Source: Streptomyces flavofungini (GTDB lineage: Bacteria > Actinomycetota > Actinomycetes > Streptomycetales > Streptomycetaceae). Taken from it: a DNA stretch of 64,000 bases. Below, piece by piece: positions 17,683 to 27,912 of this stretch. The stretch is taken from the NCBI RefSeq assembly GCF_030388665.1, contig NZ_CP128846.1, positions 5,964,501-6,028,500 of the forward strand, in the 5' to 3' direction. Position numbers and translations under genes: made by a program. How positions within the stretch are numbered: position 1 is the stretch's first letter; the number at the start of each line of letters is the position of its first letter. Below the pieces are notes generated by a model. That model was not told the origin of the DNA and did not search any database. It worked only from the letters and a program-made list of their open reading frames with translations.

Positions 17683-18962
17683 ACGGCGAACTCCTGGAAG
17701 GCGATGGACTTCTCGACCGGGTAGACCTCGCGGCCGAGCAGCTCACGGATGATGTACGCGTTGCGGTACGGGCCCATGCCGAGGTCGGGGCTGGTCATGG
17801 AGTGGGTGTGGACGGCGGCGTTCTGCAGGAAGACGCCCCGGCCGCTGGTGTCCACGGAGTAGTTGCGGGCCACGTCGAAGCGGCCGCGGCCGTCGAATCG
17901 CAGGTGCGCGCGCAGCGGCTCCAGGAAGGCGGGGACGGCGTACCGGTAGCCGGTGGCGAGGATCAGGCCCTCCGTCGTCATCTCGAAGTCCTTGCCCTGC
18001 TCCTCCTGGCGCAGGCCGAGCGTGTAGACGCCGTTGGTGTACCGGGCCTTCCGCAAGCTCGCGTTGGTGAGCAGCCGGGTGGGCACGGGCCCGTCCAGGT
18101 TCTTCTGGTAGAGCAGGTCGAAGATGGCGTCGATCAGCTCCCCGTCGATGCCCTTGAACAGGTTCTTCTGCTCGCTCTCCAGGCGGTAGCGGGTGTCCTC
18201 GGGCAGCGAGTGGAAGTAGTCGACGTACTCCGGAGAGGTCATCTCCAGGGTCAGTTTCGTGTACTCCAGGGGGAAGAAGCGCGGCGAGCGGGTCACCCAG
18301 TTGAGGCGGTAGCCGTGGGTGTCCATGTCGGCGAGCAGGTCGTAGTAGATCTCCGCGGCGCTCTGGCCGCTGCCGACGATGGTGAGGGAGTTCTTCTTCT
18401 GCAGCTCCTCCTTGTGCTCCAGGTAGCGGGAGTTGTGCAGGAAGTCGCCGCCGAGGCCCTCGCAGGCCGCCGGGATGTGGGGCGGGGTGCCGGTGCCGAG
18501 GACGAGGTGGCGGGCGCGCAGGGTGTCGCCGGAGTCCGTCGTCACCTCGTACACGCCGTCCGCGTGCGTCACCCGGGTCACGGTCGTGCCGAAGCGGACG
18601 GAGGAGAGTTTCCCGGCGGCCCAGCGGCAGTAGTCGTTGTACTCGCGGCGCAGCGGATAGAAGTTCTCGCGGATGTAGAAGGAGTACAGGCGGCCCGACT
18701 CCTTCAGGTAGTTCAGGAAGGAGTACGGGGACGTGGGGTCGGCGAGCGTCACCAGGTCCGACATGAACGGCGTCTGCAGGTGGGCGCCGTCCAGGAACAT
18801 GCCCGCGTGCCACTCGAAGTCCGGCTTGGACTCCAGGAACAGGCCGTTCAGGTCGTCGAGGGGCTCGGTGAGACAGGCCAGGCCGAGGTTGAAGGGCCCG
18901 AGGCCGATGCCGATGAAGTCGTGCGTCGGCTGCGCTGCGCGGGGGTCAGCTGGCGCGGTCAA
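17679..18962 (-). CDS. desB: Cadaverine N-monooxygenase
   Basis: FAD- and NADPH-dependent N-hydroxylase of the lysine/ornithine N-monooxygenase family, 427 residues. It makes N-hydroxycadaverine. The FAD motif [10 protein letters not shown] is at about residues 18-27, the NADPH motif [13 protein letters not shown] in mid-protein, and [12 protein letters not shown] near the C-terminus. The start is TTG 18962, inside the desA 3' end (17-nt overlap). GGGAGAG precedes it, and no ATG or GTG lies between it and the FAD motif. A weak start within desA suggests coupled, dosage-limited translation. Confidence 0.95.
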   Translation of the reverse strand: MTAPADPRAAQPTHDFIGIGLGPFNLGLACLTEPLDDLNGLFLESKPDFEWHAGMFLDGAHLQTPFMSDLVTLADPTSPYSFLNYLKESGRLYSFYIRENFYPLRREYNDYCRWAAGKLSSVRFGTTVTRVTHADGVYEVTTDSGDTLRARHLVLGTGTPPHIPAACEGLGGDFLHNSRYLEHKEELQKKNSLTIVGSGQSAAEIYYDLLADMDTHGYRLNWVTRSPRFFPLEYTKLTLEMTSPEYVDYFHSLPEDTRYRLESEQKNLFKGIDGELIDAIFDLLYQKNLDGPVPTRLLTNASLRKARYTNGVYTLGLRQEEQGKDFEMTTEGLILATGYRYAVPAFLEPLRAHLRFDGRGRFDVARNYSVDTSGRGVFLQNAAVHTHSMTSPDLGMGPYRNAYIIRELLGREVYPVEKSIAFQEFAV

Positions 18963-20388
18963 GGTTCTCTCCCAGGTACTGCTCGGCGTGGCCGGCTATC
19001 AGATCGAGGACGGCGGCGATGTCGGCGGCCGTGGTCTCGGGGTTGAGCAGGGTGAACTTCAGGTACTGGCGGTCGCCCACCTCGGTGCCCGCGACCACGG
19101 CGGCGCCGGAGGCGAACAGGGCCTTGCGGGCGTACAGGTTGGCGCGGTCGATGGCGGCCGGGTCGCAGATCGCCTCCGGGATGTAGCGGAAGACGAGGGT
19201 GGACAGGCTCGGCTGGACGACGACGTCGAAGCGCGGGTCGGCGGCGAGCAGGTCGAAGCCCTCGGCGGCCAGGTCGCAGACCTCGTCGAAGAGGTCACCG
19301 ATGGCGTCGGCGCCCATCACGCGCAGCGTCATCCACAGTTTCAGCGCGTCGAAGCGGCGGGTCGTCTGCAGGGACTTGTCGACCTGGTTGGGGATGCGTT
19401 CCTGGACCGCGCGCCGCGGGTTCAGGTACTCGGCGTGGTACGTGGCGTGCCGCAGCGTCGCCGCGTCCCGGACGAGCAGCGCCGACGAACTGACGGGCTG
19501 GAAGAACGACTTGTGGTAGTCGACCGTGACGGAGTCGGCGCGCTCGATGCCGTCGAGCAGGTCGCGGCGGGTGCGCGAGGCGAGCAGGCCGCAGCCGTAG
19601 GCGGCGTCGACGTGCAGCCACGTCCCGTAGCGCGCGCAGAGGTCGGCGATCTGCGGCAGCGGGTCGATGGAGCCGAAGTCGGTGGTGCCCGCGGTCGCGA
19701 CGACGGCCATGGGGACGAGGCCCTCGCGGTCGAGACGGGCCAGCTCGCGGGCGAGCGCCACGGTCTGCATGCGCTTGTCGCGGTCGGTGGGGATCGCGAT
19801 GACGGCGTCCTGGCCGAGGCCCAGCAGTTTCGCGGCCTTCTGGACGCTGAAGTGGCCGACCTCGGAGGCGAGGACGCGCAGCCGGGCGGGGGAGTCCGTC
19901 TTGGCCTCCTCGCGGGCGAGCAGCAGGGCCTGCAGGTTGGACTGGGTGCCGCCGGAGGTGAACACGCCGTCGGCGGCGGGTCCGAGGCCGACGCGCTCGG
20001 CGGTCCAGTCGATCAGGCGGCGCTCGATGAGGGTGCCGCCCGCGGACTGGTCCCAGGTGTCCAGGGAGGAGTTCACGGCGGTCAGGACGGCCTCGCCGAG
20101 CACGGCCGGGATGACGACCGGGCAGTTGAGGTGGGCCAGGTAGCGGGGGTGGTGGAAGTAGACGGCGTCGCGCAGGTACAGCTCGTCCAGCTCGTCGAGG
20201 GCGGCGCCGGTGTCGTGCAGCGGGGTGTCGAGGTCGACGGCCTCGACGCGGGGGGAGAGGGCGTCCGCGCAGACGCCGGTGAACGGACGGGAGGTGGTGG
20301 CGATTCTGGCCGCCACCCGCTCGACTCCTTCCGTCACGGAGGTGCGGTATCGCTCCGTGGTGGTGTCATTGAGCAGGTGCGAGCGCAT
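18946..20388 (-). CDS. desA: Lysine decarboxylase (PLP-dependent)
   Basis: First enzyme of desferrioxamine synthesis; it decarboxylates L-lysine to cadaverine. It is a group-II PLP decarboxylase of 480 residues. [27 protein letters not shown] and the PLP-lysine in [13 protein letters not shown] are visible. GGAGGACAG precedes the ATG. It is first in desABCD and lies 80 bp downstream of a perfect iron box, so expression should be released under iron starvation through DmdR1/IdeR. Confidence 0.97.
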   Translation of the reverse strand: MRSHLLNDTTTERYRTSVTEGVERVAARIATTSRPFTGVCADALSPRVEAVDLDTPLHDTGAALDELDELYLRDAVYFHHPRYLAHLNCPVVIPAVLGEAVLTAVNSSLDTWDQSAGGTLIERRLIDWTAERVGLGPAADGVFTSGGTQSNLQALLLAREEAKTDSPARLRVLASEVGHFSVQKAAKLLGLGQDAVIAIPTDRDKRMQTVALARELARLDREGLVPMAVVATAGTTDFGSIDPLPQIADLCARYGTWLHVDAAYGCGLLASRTRRDLLDGIERADSVTVDYHKSFFQPVSSSALLVRDAATLRHATYHAEYLNPRRAVQERIPNQVDKSLQTTRRFDALKLWMTLRVMGADAIGDLFDEVCDLAAEGFDLLAADPRFDVVVQPSLSTLVFRYIPEAICDPAAIDRANLYARKALFASGAAVVAGTEVGDRQYLKFTLLNPETTAADIAAVLDLIAGHAEQYLGENLDRAS

Positions 20389-20467
20389 GAACTGTCCTCC
20401 AGGTGAGGGGACTTGGTCGCGCCCCCGGGACAGGGCACAGCAGGGAGGGCCGAGGGCGCGACATGGA

Positions 20468-20490
20468 ACTTAGGTTAGCCTAACCTAAGT
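20468..20490. promoter_or_regulatory. Iron box (DmdR1/IdeR) controlling desABCD
   Basis: A perfect palindrome of 11-bp arms ACTTAGGTTAG and CTAACCTAAGT around a central C contains the 19-bp core of the consensus iron box. It is the best operator in the window. Confidence 0.95.
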
Positions 20491-20595
20491 TTATCGCGAC
20501 AGGGGTCTGGGCCCCCTTCTGTCCCACAGGTCACCCGGAAACTCACGAGCCATCCACAAACCCACAGGTCACAAACGCACGGCTCGAACAACACA

Positions 20596-20630
20596 GCGCC
20601 GCCCGGCTGCGAAGAGCAGCCGGGCGGCGC
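20596..20630. terminator. Terminator downstream of desE
   Basis: A perfect 15-bp stem (GCGCCGCCCGGCTGC with its complement) and GAAGA loop lie 96 bp after the desE stop. It insulates desE from the desA promoter. Confidence 0.8.
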
Positions 20631-20725
20631 TGGGGATATTTGAGCCTGTCCGGCGATTGAGGACGAGCCGGGCCGCAGGCCGCGATTCAGCGGCGCGCCA
20701 AGGCCGACGTGCACCGCCCCGACGG

Positions 20726-21772
20726 TCAGGAGACCTTCTTCGCCTTCTCGATGGCCTCCGCCAGGTCCTGAAGGATCGGCGCGCACTTGGCGTACGAGAA
20801 GATCGGCTCCGTCACGCGCGGGATGACCTGCCCGGCCTTGACGGCGGGCAGCTTGCCCCAGGTCGGCTTCTGCTTCGCGAGGTCCGCGGGCTGCAAGGCC
20901 GACGTGCGGTTGTCCATCATGATCACGTCGGCCTCGTACTGGTCGACGTTCTCCCAGGACAGGTTCTCGAACCAGCCCCCGCTCTCCTTCTTGGCCTTCT
21001 CCGGCGGCTCGACGATGTTCACGCCGAGCGCCTTGAAGTACTCCAGGTCGGCGGAGAGGTCGGAGCCGGAGACGTAGAAGATCTCCGCGCTCGCCGAGCC
21101 GACCAGGACCTTGATCTCCGGGCGGGACTTCGCGGCCTTGCGCAGCCGCTCCGCCGCGGCCTCGAAGCGCTTCTTCGCCGTGACGACCTTGTCGGACTTC
21201 ACGTCAGCGCCGAGCGACTCGGCGAGGTCGAGGATGCGCTCCAGGGGCTTGGTCATCTGCCGGTCGTAGACGGAGATCCCGACGCTCGGGGCGAGCTTCA
21301 GGATCTTGTCCTTGGACTGCTCGGGGACGTACCAGAGGGTGCCCTTGTCGTCGAACATCGTGGAGATCAGGACGTCCGGCTGGAGGCCCACGTACTTCTC
21401 GATGTTGAACTGGTCCCAGGCGTTGCCGAGGACGGTCACCTTGCTGATGTCCATGTCGCCGGCCTGGACGTCCGCCTTGCCGTCCTTGGTCTTCGTCGGG
21501 CCGAAAACCCCCTTGACCTCGATGCCGTAGTCGTACAGCGCCGCCGCGACGCCGGTGAACGCCACGATGTTCGCGGGCGTCGAGTCGGTCTCGGCGGTCT
21601 TGCCGCGGTCGTCCTTGAAGGACCAGGGGCCGCCGTCCTTCGTGCCGCTGCCCGAGCCGCCGCTCTTGTCCTTCTTCTCGTCACCGCAGGCGGCGAGGAC
21701 GGCGGTGAGCCCGAGGGCGCCGCCCGCGGCGAGGATGCCGCGGCGCGAGGGCGTGCGGAGGCTGTGGGACAT
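20726..21772 (-). CDS. desE: Ferrioxamine-binding ABC transporter lipoprotein
   Basis: Siderophore-binding lipoprotein of 348 residues that captures ferrioxamines for import. The N-terminus has a twin-arginine-like SRRGILAAGG stretch and a lipobox ending LAAC (Cys29). A Gly/Ser/Lys linker leads to a helical-backbone periplasmic-binding fold (PANIVAFTGVAAALYDYG; LQPDVLISTMF; PEIKVLVGSASAEIFYVSG). No permease or ATPase genes adjoin it. A separate iron box lies upstream, so desE is transcribed independently of desABCD. Confidence 0.94.
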   Translation of the reverse strand: MSHSLRTPSRRGILAAGGALGLTAVLAACGDEKKDKSGGSGSGTKDGGPWSFKDDRGKTAETDSTPANIVAFTGVAAALYDYGIEVKGVFGPTKTKDGKADVQAGDMDISKVTVLGNAWDQFNIEKYVGLQPDVLISTMFDDKGTLWYVPEQSKDKILKLAPSVGISVYDRQMTKPLERILDLAESLGADVKSDKVVTAKKRFEAAAERLRKAAKSRPEIKVLVGSASAEIFYVSGSDLSADLEYFKALGVNIVEPPEKAKKESGGWFENLSWENVDQYEADVIMMDNRTSALQPADLAKQKPTWGKLPAVKAGQVIPRVTEPIFSYAKCAPILQDLAEAIEKAKKVS

Positions 21773-21814
21773 GAGGTCTCTGCTTTCGTACGGGGCACTG
21801 GCCGGAAGTGGTGC

Positions 21815-21832
21815 TTAGGTTAACCTAACCTT
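21815..21832. promoter_or_regulatory. Iron box upstream of desE
   Basis: TTAGGTTAACCTAACCTT closely matches the iron box and lies 43 bp before the desE start. It is less symmetric than the desA box, so binding may be weaker. Confidence 0.88.
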
Positions 21833-21884
21833 GCTTCCGGTCCAGTGGGCCCCCGCTCCGGCCGGTGACCCCGCCTCGGTCGGC

Positions 21885-22007
21885 GGCCTCCCGCACCCTC
21901 AGCGGGGGAGGCCCGGCTCCCGGGTGGCCTCCCGCACCCTCAGCGGGATAGGCCCGGATCCCGGGTGGCCCCCCGCACCCTCAGCCGGTGAGGCCCAGCT
22001 CCCGGGC
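21885..22007. repeat. Three tandem 41-bp copies of the acyl-CoA dehydrogenase 3' end
   Basis: Units 21885-21925, 21926-21966 and 21967-22007 share GGCCTCCCGCACCCTCAG and GAGGCCCGGCTCCCGGG with few changes. The third unit includes the real stop codon (21981-21983) and last codons of the dehydrogenase gene, so units one and two are duplications of the gene end. Confidence 0.85.
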
Positions 22008-23141
22008 GATCAGCATGCGCTGCACCTCGCTCGTGCCCTCGCCGATCTCCAGGATCTTGGAGTCCCGCCACATCCGCGCCACCGGGTACTCGTTCATGAA
22101 GCCGTACCCGCCGTGGATCTGCGTGGCCTCGCGCGCGTTGTCGACGGCGACCGTCGAGGAGTACAGCTTCGCGAGCGCCGCCTCCTTCTTGAACGACTCG
22201 CCGGAGACGAGCCGCGAGGCCGCGTCGCGCCAGGCGAGGCGGGCCGTGTGCGCCTTCATCTCCATGTCGGCGATCTTGAACTGGATGGCCTGGTTGCTGC
22301 CGATCGGCCGCCCGAACGCGTGCCGCTCCTTGGCGTACTTCACCGACTCGTCCACACAGCCCTGCGCGAGCCCCGTGCCGAGCGCCGCGATCGCGATCCG
22401 GCCCTCGTCCAGGATCCGCAGGAACTGCGCGTACCCGCGCCCGATCTCACCGAGCAGGTTCGCCTTCGGCACCCGCACGTCGGCGAACGACAGCTCCCGG
22501 GTGTCCGAGGCGTTCCAGCCGACCTTCGAGTACGGCGCCGCGACCGTGAAGCCCGGCGTGCCGGACGGCACGATGATCGAGGAGATCAGCGGCTTGCCCG
22601 CGTCCGTGCGCCCCGTGACGGCCGTGACCGTGACCAGGCCCGTGATGTCGGTCCCGGAGTTGGTGATGAAGCACTTCGTGCCGTTGATGACCCACTCGTC
22701 GGTCGCCTCGTCCAGGCGCGCCGTCGTGCGCGTACCGCCCGCGTCGGAGCCGCCGTCCGGCTCGGTCAGGCCGAAGGCGCCCAGGATCTCGCCGGAGCAC
22801 AGGCGCGGCAGCCACTCCCGCTTCTGCTCCTCGGTGCCGAACAGGTGCAGCGGCATCGCGCCGAGCGAGACGCCCGCCTCCAGCGTGATCGCCACGGACG
22901 AGTCGACGCGCGCCAGCTCCTCCAGGGCGATGCCGAGCGCCAGGTAGTCGCCGCCCATGCCGCCGTACTCCTCGGGGAAGGGCAGTCCGAACAGCCCCAT
23001 GCGGCCCATCTCGCGCACGATCTCGTACGGGAACTCGTGCCGCTCGTAGAGGTCGCCGATCTTCGGGGCGACCACGTCGTGGGCGAACGCCTCGACGGTG
23101 CGCCGGAGTTCCTCGTGTTCGGGGGAGAGGTGGTGGTCCAT
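21981..23141 (-). CDS. Acyl-CoA dehydrogenase (isovaleryl-CoA-type)
   Basis: FAD flavoenzyme of 386 residues that oxidises short or branched acyl-CoA to the 2-enoyl-CoA. FGLTEPDGGSDAGG (substrate/FAD loop), WVINGTKCFITNS, the catalytic-region EGRIAIAALG and HGGYGFMNEYPVARMWRD are visible. ATG at 23139-23141 is used; it follows hmgL by 5 nt. Its operon partners (HMG-CoA lyase and a biotin carboxylase pair) fit the leucine pathway, where isovaleryl-CoA would be the substrate. That substrate is inferred. The 3' end is tandemly duplicated. Confidence 0.93.
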   Translation of the reverse strand: MDHHLSPEHEELRRTVEAFAHDVVAPKIGDLYERHEFPYEIVREMGRMGLFGLPFPEEYGGMGGDYLALGIALEELARVDSSVAITLEAGVSLGAMPLHLFGTEEQKREWLPRLCSGEILGAFGLTEPDGGSDAGGTRTTARLDEATDEWVINGTKCFITNSGTDITGLVTVTAVTGRTDAGKPLISSIIVPSGTPGFTVAAPYSKVGWNASDTRELSFADVRVPKANLLGEIGRGYAQFLRILDEGRIAIAALGTGLAQGCVDESVKYAKERHAFGRPIGSNQAIQFKIADMEMKAHTARLAWRDAASRLVSGESFKKEAALAKLYSSTVAVDNAREATQIHGGYGFMNEYPVARMWRDSKILEIGEGTSEVQRMLIARELGLTG

Positions 23142-23146
23142 CGTTC

Positions 23147-24124
23147 TCACTGCTCCTGGTGGGAGAGGGCACGCACGGTGCGGGACGGGCTCGGTCGGCC
23201 CAGCTGGCCGGCCATCCACACGCTGGTGGCGGTGAGACGGCCGAGGTCGACCCCGGTCTCGATGCCGAGGCCGTGAAGCATCCACACGAGGTCTTCGGTG
23301 GCGAGGTTTCCGGTGGCGCTCTTGGCGAACGGGCAGCCGCCGAGGCCGCCCGCGGAGGCGTCCACGGTGGTCACTCCGTGCTGCAGGGCCGCCAGGGTGT
23401 TGGCGAGCGCCTGGCCGTAGGTGTCGTGGAAGTGCACGCCGACGCGGTCCGTGGGCACGCCCTGTTCGTTGAGCGTGGCGAGCAGTTCCTGTACGTGTCC
23501 CGGGGTGGCCACGCCGATGGTGTCGCCGAGGCTCAGCTCGTCGCAGCCCATGTCGAGCAGCGCCTTGCAGACCCTGACGACCTGCGCGATCGGGACGGCG
23601 CCCTCCCAGGGGTCGCCGAAGCACATCGACAGATAGCCGCGCACGTGCACCCGGTCGTGCGCGCTCTCCGCCTCCTTCGCCCGCGCCACCACGGGCTCGA
23701 ACATGGCGAGCGCCTCGTCCACCGTGCGGTTCAGGTTGGCCTTGGCGAAGGACTCGGTGGCGCTCGCGAACACGGCCACGCGGCGGGCGCCGAGCGCGAG
23801 GGCGCGGTCCAGGCCGCGGGCGTTCGGGACCAGGACGGGCAGGTGCACGCCCTTGGTCCGCGCGAGGTCGTCGAGGAGCGGGAACAGGTCCTCCGCGTCG
23901 GCCAGTTGGGGCACCCACTTGGGGTGCACGAAGCTGGTCGCCTCGATGGTGGTGAGGCCCGCGTCGGCGAGACGGTGGACGAACTCCGCCTTCACCTCGG
24001 TGGGCACGGTCGCCTTCTCGTTCTGCAGGCCGTCGCGCGCGCCCACCTCGTGGATGCGGACGCGGGGCGGCAGGTCCTCGGCCGGGACGACCATCGGCAG
24101 GGCGCCGGGTGCTCGTGCGGTCAT
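23147..24124 (-). CDS. hmgL: Hydroxymethylglutaryl-CoA lyase
   Basis: Cleaves HMG-CoA to acetyl-CoA and acetoacetate, the last step of leucine breakdown. TIM-barrel enzyme of 325 residues. It begins [13 protein letters not shown] (catalytic Arg/Asp). It has [15 protein letters not shown], the metal-binding [12 protein letters not shown], and the conserved [15 protein letters not shown] with the catalytic Cys. The ATG overlaps the stop of the carboxylase alpha gene by 4 nt, so translation is coupled. Confidence 0.95.
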   Translation of the reverse strand: MTARAPGALPMVVPAEDLPPRVRIHEVGARDGLQNEKATVPTEVKAEFVHRLADAGLTTIEATSFVHPKWVPQLADAEDLFPLLDDLARTKGVHLPVLVPNARGLDRALALGARRVAVFASATESFAKANLNRTVDEALAMFEPVVARAKEAESAHDRVHVRGYLSMCFGDPWEGAVPIAQVVRVCKALLDMGCDELSLGDTIGVATPGHVQELLATLNEQGVPTDRVGVHFHDTYGQALANTLAALQHGVTTVDASAGGLGGCPFAKSATGNLATEDLVWMLHGLGIETGVDLGRLTATSVWMAGQLGRPSPSRTVRALSHQEQ

Positions 24125-26199
24125 GACGCGTCCTCCTCCGCGGGGGCCACCACGGCCAGGACCTGGTCCATGGCGACCGTGGTGCCCGGGGTGACGTCCA
24201 GTTCGGTGACGGTGCCGGCGTGCGGCGCGGAGATGACGTGCTCCATCTTCATGGCCTCCACCACCAGCAGGCTCTGGCCCGCCGTCACCTCGTCGCCCGG
24301 GGCCACCTTGACGACCGTCACGGTGCCGGGCATCGGGGCCGTGAGCGCGTCCACGCCCGCGTGGGCGGCGCCGCTGAGCGCGGCCTCCACGGGGTCGTGG
24401 TCCCGCACGTCCCAGGCGTCGCCGTCACGGCCGAGCCAGGTGCCGGTGCGGTGGAAGGTGTGGGTGCGGCCGTCGAGGTGGAGGGTGACGGTGGTCGGCC
24501 CTGCCGGGGGCTCCCCGAGCCCACCCCTTCCCGAAACCGGGGGCAGGCCCCCGGGCCCCTGGGCCGTCTCCCCCGAGGGGAGCTGGATCTCGGTGCCCTC
24601 GGCACCGGGGCGGGTGCGGACGACGACCGGTTCGTGCCCCGGCACGCGCAGGTGGTGCACCGTCCACGCGGCTTCGCCGCCGAGCCGCCACCCGCTGGGT
24701 ACGGAGAAAGGGTCCTGCCATTCGTTCGCGGTCGTGCCCACCCGGCCCGCGGGGCGGGACGGTTGAGCCCACCCGGCCCGCACCAACGCCGCCGCCCCGT
24801 ACACCTCCACCGGAACGTCCGCGTCGACCAGGCCCTCGGCCTCCCGCTCCACGAGCCCCGTGTCCAGCTCCCCGGCCACCACCGCCGGGTGCGCCAACAG
24901 CCGCCGCAGGAACCCCGCGTTCGTCGGCACCCCCAGGGTCACCGTCTCCGCGAGCGCGGCCCGCAACTTCCGCAGGGCCGTCGCCCGGTCGGGCCCGTAC
25001 GCGATGACCTTCGACAGCATCGGGTCGTACAGGCTCCCGACCTCCGTGCCCTCGCTGAGCCCGGAGTCGGTGCGCACCCCGTCGCCGGACGGCTCGTGCA
25101 GGGCGAGGACGGTCCCGCCGGACGGCAGGAAGCCCCGCGCGCCCTTCTTGAAGGACACCGTCTCGGCGCAGACGCGGGCCTCGACCGCGTGACCGGTCAG
25201 CGTGATGTCGTCCTGCGCGAAGGCGAGGCGCTCGCCGGAGGCGACCCGCAGCTGCCACTCGACCAGGTCGAGGCCGGTGATCAGCTCCGTGACGGGGTGC
25301 TCGACCTGGAGACGGGTGTTCATCTCCATGAAGTAGTACGAGGCGGGGTCGTCACCGGGGACGATGAACTCGACGGTGCCCGCGCCGACGTACCCGCAGG
25401 AGCGCGCGGCCTCCACGGCGGCGGCGCCCATCGCGGCGCGCGTCGCCTCGTCGAGCAGGACGCTGGGCGCCTCCTCGATGATCTTCTGGTGGCGCCGCTG
25501 CAGGGAGCACTCGCGCTCGCCGAGGTGGACGACGTTGCCGTGCGCGTCGGCGAGCACCTGGATCTCGATGTGCCGGGGCCGGTCCACCCACCGCTCCACG
25601 AGGAGGGTGTCGTCGCCGAAGGAGGAGCGGGCCTCGCGCCGGGCGGCGGCGATCTCGTCGCCGAGGAGGGCGGCGTCCCGGACCAGGCGCATGCCCTTGC
25701 CGCCGCCGCCCGCGGAGGGCTTCAGGAGCACGGGGGTGCCGATCTCGCGGGCGGCGTCGACGAGTTGGGCGTCGGTGAGGCCGCTGCCCGAGGAGCCGGG
25801 GACGACGGGGACGCCGGCCTCGCGCACGGTCTCCTTGGCGCGGATCTTGTCGCCCATCAGGTCGATCGCGGCGGCGGGCGGTCCGATGAACGCGAGGCCG
25901 GCGTCCGCGCAGGCCGCCGCGAAGGCGGCGTTCTCGGCCAGGAAGCCGTAGCCGGGGTGGACGGCCTGGGCGCCGGACGCGGCGGCGGCAGCCAGGAGCC
26001 GCTCGGCCGACAGATAGCTCTCGGCGGCCGGGGCGGGCCCGAGCCGCACCGCCGTGTCGGCCTCGCGGACGTGCCGGGCGTCGGCGTCGGCGTCGGAGAA
26101 GACGGCCACCGAACGGACGCCGAGCGCCCGCAGCGTACGGATGACGCGGACGGCGATCTCGCCCCGGTTGGCCACAAGGACTGTGTCGAACATGCTCAT
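24121..26199 (-). CDS. Acyl-CoA carboxylase alpha subunit (biotin carboxylase plus BCCP)
   Basis: Biotin-dependent carboxylase alpha chain of 692 residues, probably methylcrotonyl-CoA carboxylase given its neighbours. Biotin carboxylase domain: residues about 1-450, with [42 protein letters not shown] and [14 protein letters not shown]. The C-terminal biotinyl domain ends with the biotinylation motif [10 protein letters not shown]. Start [14 protein letters not shown] at 26199. Oddity: residues near 548-565 ([11 protein letters not shown]) come from an inserted arm of a dispersed intergenic repeat, lying in the linker before the biotinyl domain and keeping the frame. Confidence 0.94.
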   Translation of the reverse strand: MSMFDTVLVANRGEIAVRVIRTLRALGVRSVAVFSDADADARHVREADTAVRLGPAPAAESYLSAERLLAAAAASGAQAVHPGYGFLAENAAFAAACADAGLAFIGPPAAAIDLMGDKIRAKETVREAGVPVVPGSSGSGLTDAQLVDAAREIGTPVLLKPSAGGGGKGMRLVRDAALLGDEIAAARREARSSFGDDTLLVERWVDRPRHIEIQVLADAHGNVVHLGERECSLQRRHQKIIEEAPSVLLDEATRAAMGAAAVEAARSCGYVGAGTVEFIVPGDDPASYYFMEMNTRLQVEHPVTELITGLDLVEWQLRVASGERLAFAQDDITLTGHAVEARVCAETVSFKKGARGFLPSGGTVLALHEPSGDGVRTDSGLSEGTEVGSLYDPMLSKVIAYGPDRATALRKLRAALAETVTLGVPTNAGFLRRLLAHPAVVAGELDTGLVEREAEGLVDADVPVEVYGAAALVRAGWAQPSRPAGRVGTTANEWQDPFSVPSGWRLGGEAAWTVHHLRVPGHEPVVVRTRPGAEGTEIQLPSGETAQGPGGLPPVSGRGGLGEPPAGPTTVTLHLDGRTHTFHRTGTWLGRDGDAWDVRDHDPVEAALSGAAHAGVDALTAPMPGTVTVVKVAPGDEVTAGQSLLVVEAMKMEHVISAPHAGTVTELDVTPGTTVAMDQVLAVVAPAEEDAS
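24518..24562. repeat. Arm of an intergenic repeat inside a coding region
   Basis: ACCCCTTCCCGAAACCGGGG and flanking bases match the left arms of the intergenic elements at 35562-35751 and 50671-50840. Here it is translated in frame within the carboxylase alpha linker. Confidence 0.75.
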
Positions 26200-26212
26200 G
26201 GGGTCTGGTCCC

Positions 26213-27829
26213 TCACATCCGGAAGACGCCGAAGCCGCGTTCGCCCAAGGGCGCCCCGGCACACGCGGTCAGAGCCAGGCCGAGCACCTGGCGGGTCTCC
26301 AACGGGTCGATGACCCCGTCGTCCCACAGCCGTGCCGTGGCGTAATAGGCGTTGCCCTGCTGTTCGTACTGCGCGCGGACCGGGGCCTTGAAGGCGTCCT
26401 CGTCCTCGGCCGACCACTGTTCGCCGCGTCCTTCGAGCTGGTCGCGCTTGACGGTGGCGAGGACGGACGCCGCCTGCTCGCCGCCCATCACGGAGATCTT
26501 GGCGTTGGGCCACATCCACAGGAAGCGCGGCGAATAGGCCCGGCCGCACATCGAGTAGTTGCCCGCTCCGTAGCTGCCGCCAACCACCACCGTCAGCTTC
26601 GGGACCCGGGTGCAGGCCACGGCCGTGACCATCTTCGCGCCGTGCTTGGCGATGCCCCCGGCCTCGTAGTCACGGCCGACCATGAAGCCGGAGATGTTCT
26701 GCAGGAAGACCAGCGGGATGCCGCGCTGGTCGCACAGCTCGATGAAGTGGGCGCCCTTCTGGGCGGACTCGGAGAACAGGATGCCGTTGTTCGCGACGAT
26801 GCCGACGGGGTGGCCGTGGATGTGCGCGAAGCCCGTCACCAGGGTCTGGCCGTACTCGGACTTGAACTCGGCGAAGCGCGAGCCGTCCACGACGCGGGCG
26901 ATGACCTCGCGGACGTCGTAGGGGGTGCGGGAGTCCGTCGGCACCGCGCCGTACAGACCGAGCGGGTCGACCTTCGGCTCCTCGACCGGGCGGACCTCCC
27001 AGGGGAGGGCCCCGCGCGCGGGGAGCGTGGAGACGATCGTGCGGACGATGCGCAGGGCGTGCGGGTCGTCCTCGGCGAGGTGGTCGGTGACGCCCGACAC
27101 CCGGGAGTGGACCTCGCCGCCGCCCAGCTCCTCGGCCGTGACGACCTCGCCGGTGGCGGCCTTCACCAGGGGCGGGCCGCCGAGGAAGATCGTGCCCTGG
27201 TTGCGGACGATCACGGCCTCGTCGCTCATCGCGGGGACGTACGCGCCGCCCGCCGTGCAGGAGCCGAGGACCGCCGCGATCTGCGGGATGCCCGCGCCGG
27301 ACATCCGCGCCTGGTTGTAGAAGATCCGCCCGAAGTGCTCGCGGTCGGGGAACACCTCGTCCTGCATCGGCAGGAAGGCGCCGCCCGAGTCGACCAGGTA
27401 GAGGCAGGGGAGGCGGTTCTCCAGGGCGACCTCCTGCGCCCGCAGGTGCTTCTTGACCGTCATCGGGTAGTACGTCCCGCCCTTGACGGTCGCGTCGTTG
27501 GCGACGATCACGCAGTCGCGCCCGCTGACCCGGCCGACGCCCGCGATGACACCGGCGGCCGGGGCGGCGCCGTCGTACATGCCGTCGGCCGCGAGCGGGG
27601 CCAGTTCGAGGAACGGCGAGCCGGGGTCGAGGAGGGCGTCCACGCGGTCGCGCGGCAGCAGCTTGCCGCGTGCCACGTGCCGCTGCCGGGCGCGCTCGCC
27701 GCCGCCGAGCCGGGCCGCCGCGAGTTTGCCGCGCAGCTCCTCGGCCAGGGCGCGGTGCGCCGCCTCGTTCGACCGCCAGGCTTCCGAGGCGGGGTCCGCC
27801 GCGCTCGCGAGGACTGGTGCCTGTTGCAT
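26213..27829 (-). CDS. Acyl-CoA carboxylase beta subunit (carboxyltransferase)
   Basis: Carboxyltransferase chain of 538 residues, partner of the downstream alpha subunit; the 13-nt gap implies co-transcription. Crotonase-like N- and C-terminal halves show [54 protein letters not shown] and [16 protein letters not shown]. These closely resemble methylcrotonyl-CoA and geranyl-CoA carboxylase beta chains. ATG 27829 has GGAG eight bases upstream; a GTG at 27844 is a weaker alternative. An operator-like palindrome lies 17-32 bp upstream. Confidence 0.94.
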   Translation of the reverse strand: MQQAPVLASAADPASEAWRSNEAAHRALAEELRGKLAAARLGGGERARQRHVARGKLLPRDRVDALLDPGSPFLELAPLAADGMYDGAAPAAGVIAGVGRVSGRDCVIVANDATVKGGTYYPMTVKKHLRAQEVALENRLPCLYLVDSGGAFLPMQDEVFPDREHFGRIFYNQARMSGAGIPQIAAVLGSCTAGGAYVPAMSDEAVIVRNQGTIFLGGPPLVKAATGEVVTAEELGGGEVHSRVSGVTDHLAEDDPHALRIVRTIVSTLPARGALPWEVRPVEEPKVDPLGLYGAVPTDSRTPYDVREVIARVVDGSRFAEFKSEYGQTLVTGFAHIHGHPVGIVANNGILFSESAQKGAHFIELCDQRGIPLVFLQNISGFMVGRDYEAGGIAKHGAKMVTAVACTRVPKLTVVVGGSYGAGNYSMCGRAYSPRFLWMWPNAKISVMGGEQAASVLATVKRDQLEGRGEQWSAEDEDAFKAPVRAQYEQQGNAYYATARLWDDGVIDPLETRQVLGLALTACAGAPLGERGFGVFRM

Positions 27830-27845
27830 CCGCTGTGCTCCCACT

Positions 27846-27861
27846 GTTAGTGAGCGTTAAC
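27846..27861. promoter_or_regulatory. TetR operator, half-site pair A
   Basis: GTTAGTGAGCGTTAAC, an imperfect palindrome, lies just before the carboxylase beta gene. It is the same motif, in the opposite orientation, as 27875-27890. Confidence 0.75.
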
Positions 27862-27874
27862 GTATGGCGCCAAG

Positions 27875-27890
27875 GTTAACGACCGCTAAC
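27875..27890. promoter_or_regulatory. TetR operator, half-site pair B
   Basis: GTTAACGACCGCTAAC. Its reverse complement matches site A at 13 of 16 bases. The centres are 29 bp apart, close to three helical turns. It lies 23 bp before the tetR ATG, so autoregulation is likely. Confidence 0.75.
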
Positions 27891-27912
27891 CGTGCTGTCT
27901 AGAATTGCTTCC

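Larger units (their letters stand above)
20389..20725. other. desA-desE intergenic region
   Basis: This 337-bp region holds the desA iron box (20468-20490), the desE terminator (20596-20630) and part of a dispersed intergenic repeat (about 20638-20695, containing TCCGGCGATTGAGGACGAG). No gene is seen. Confidence 0.75.
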
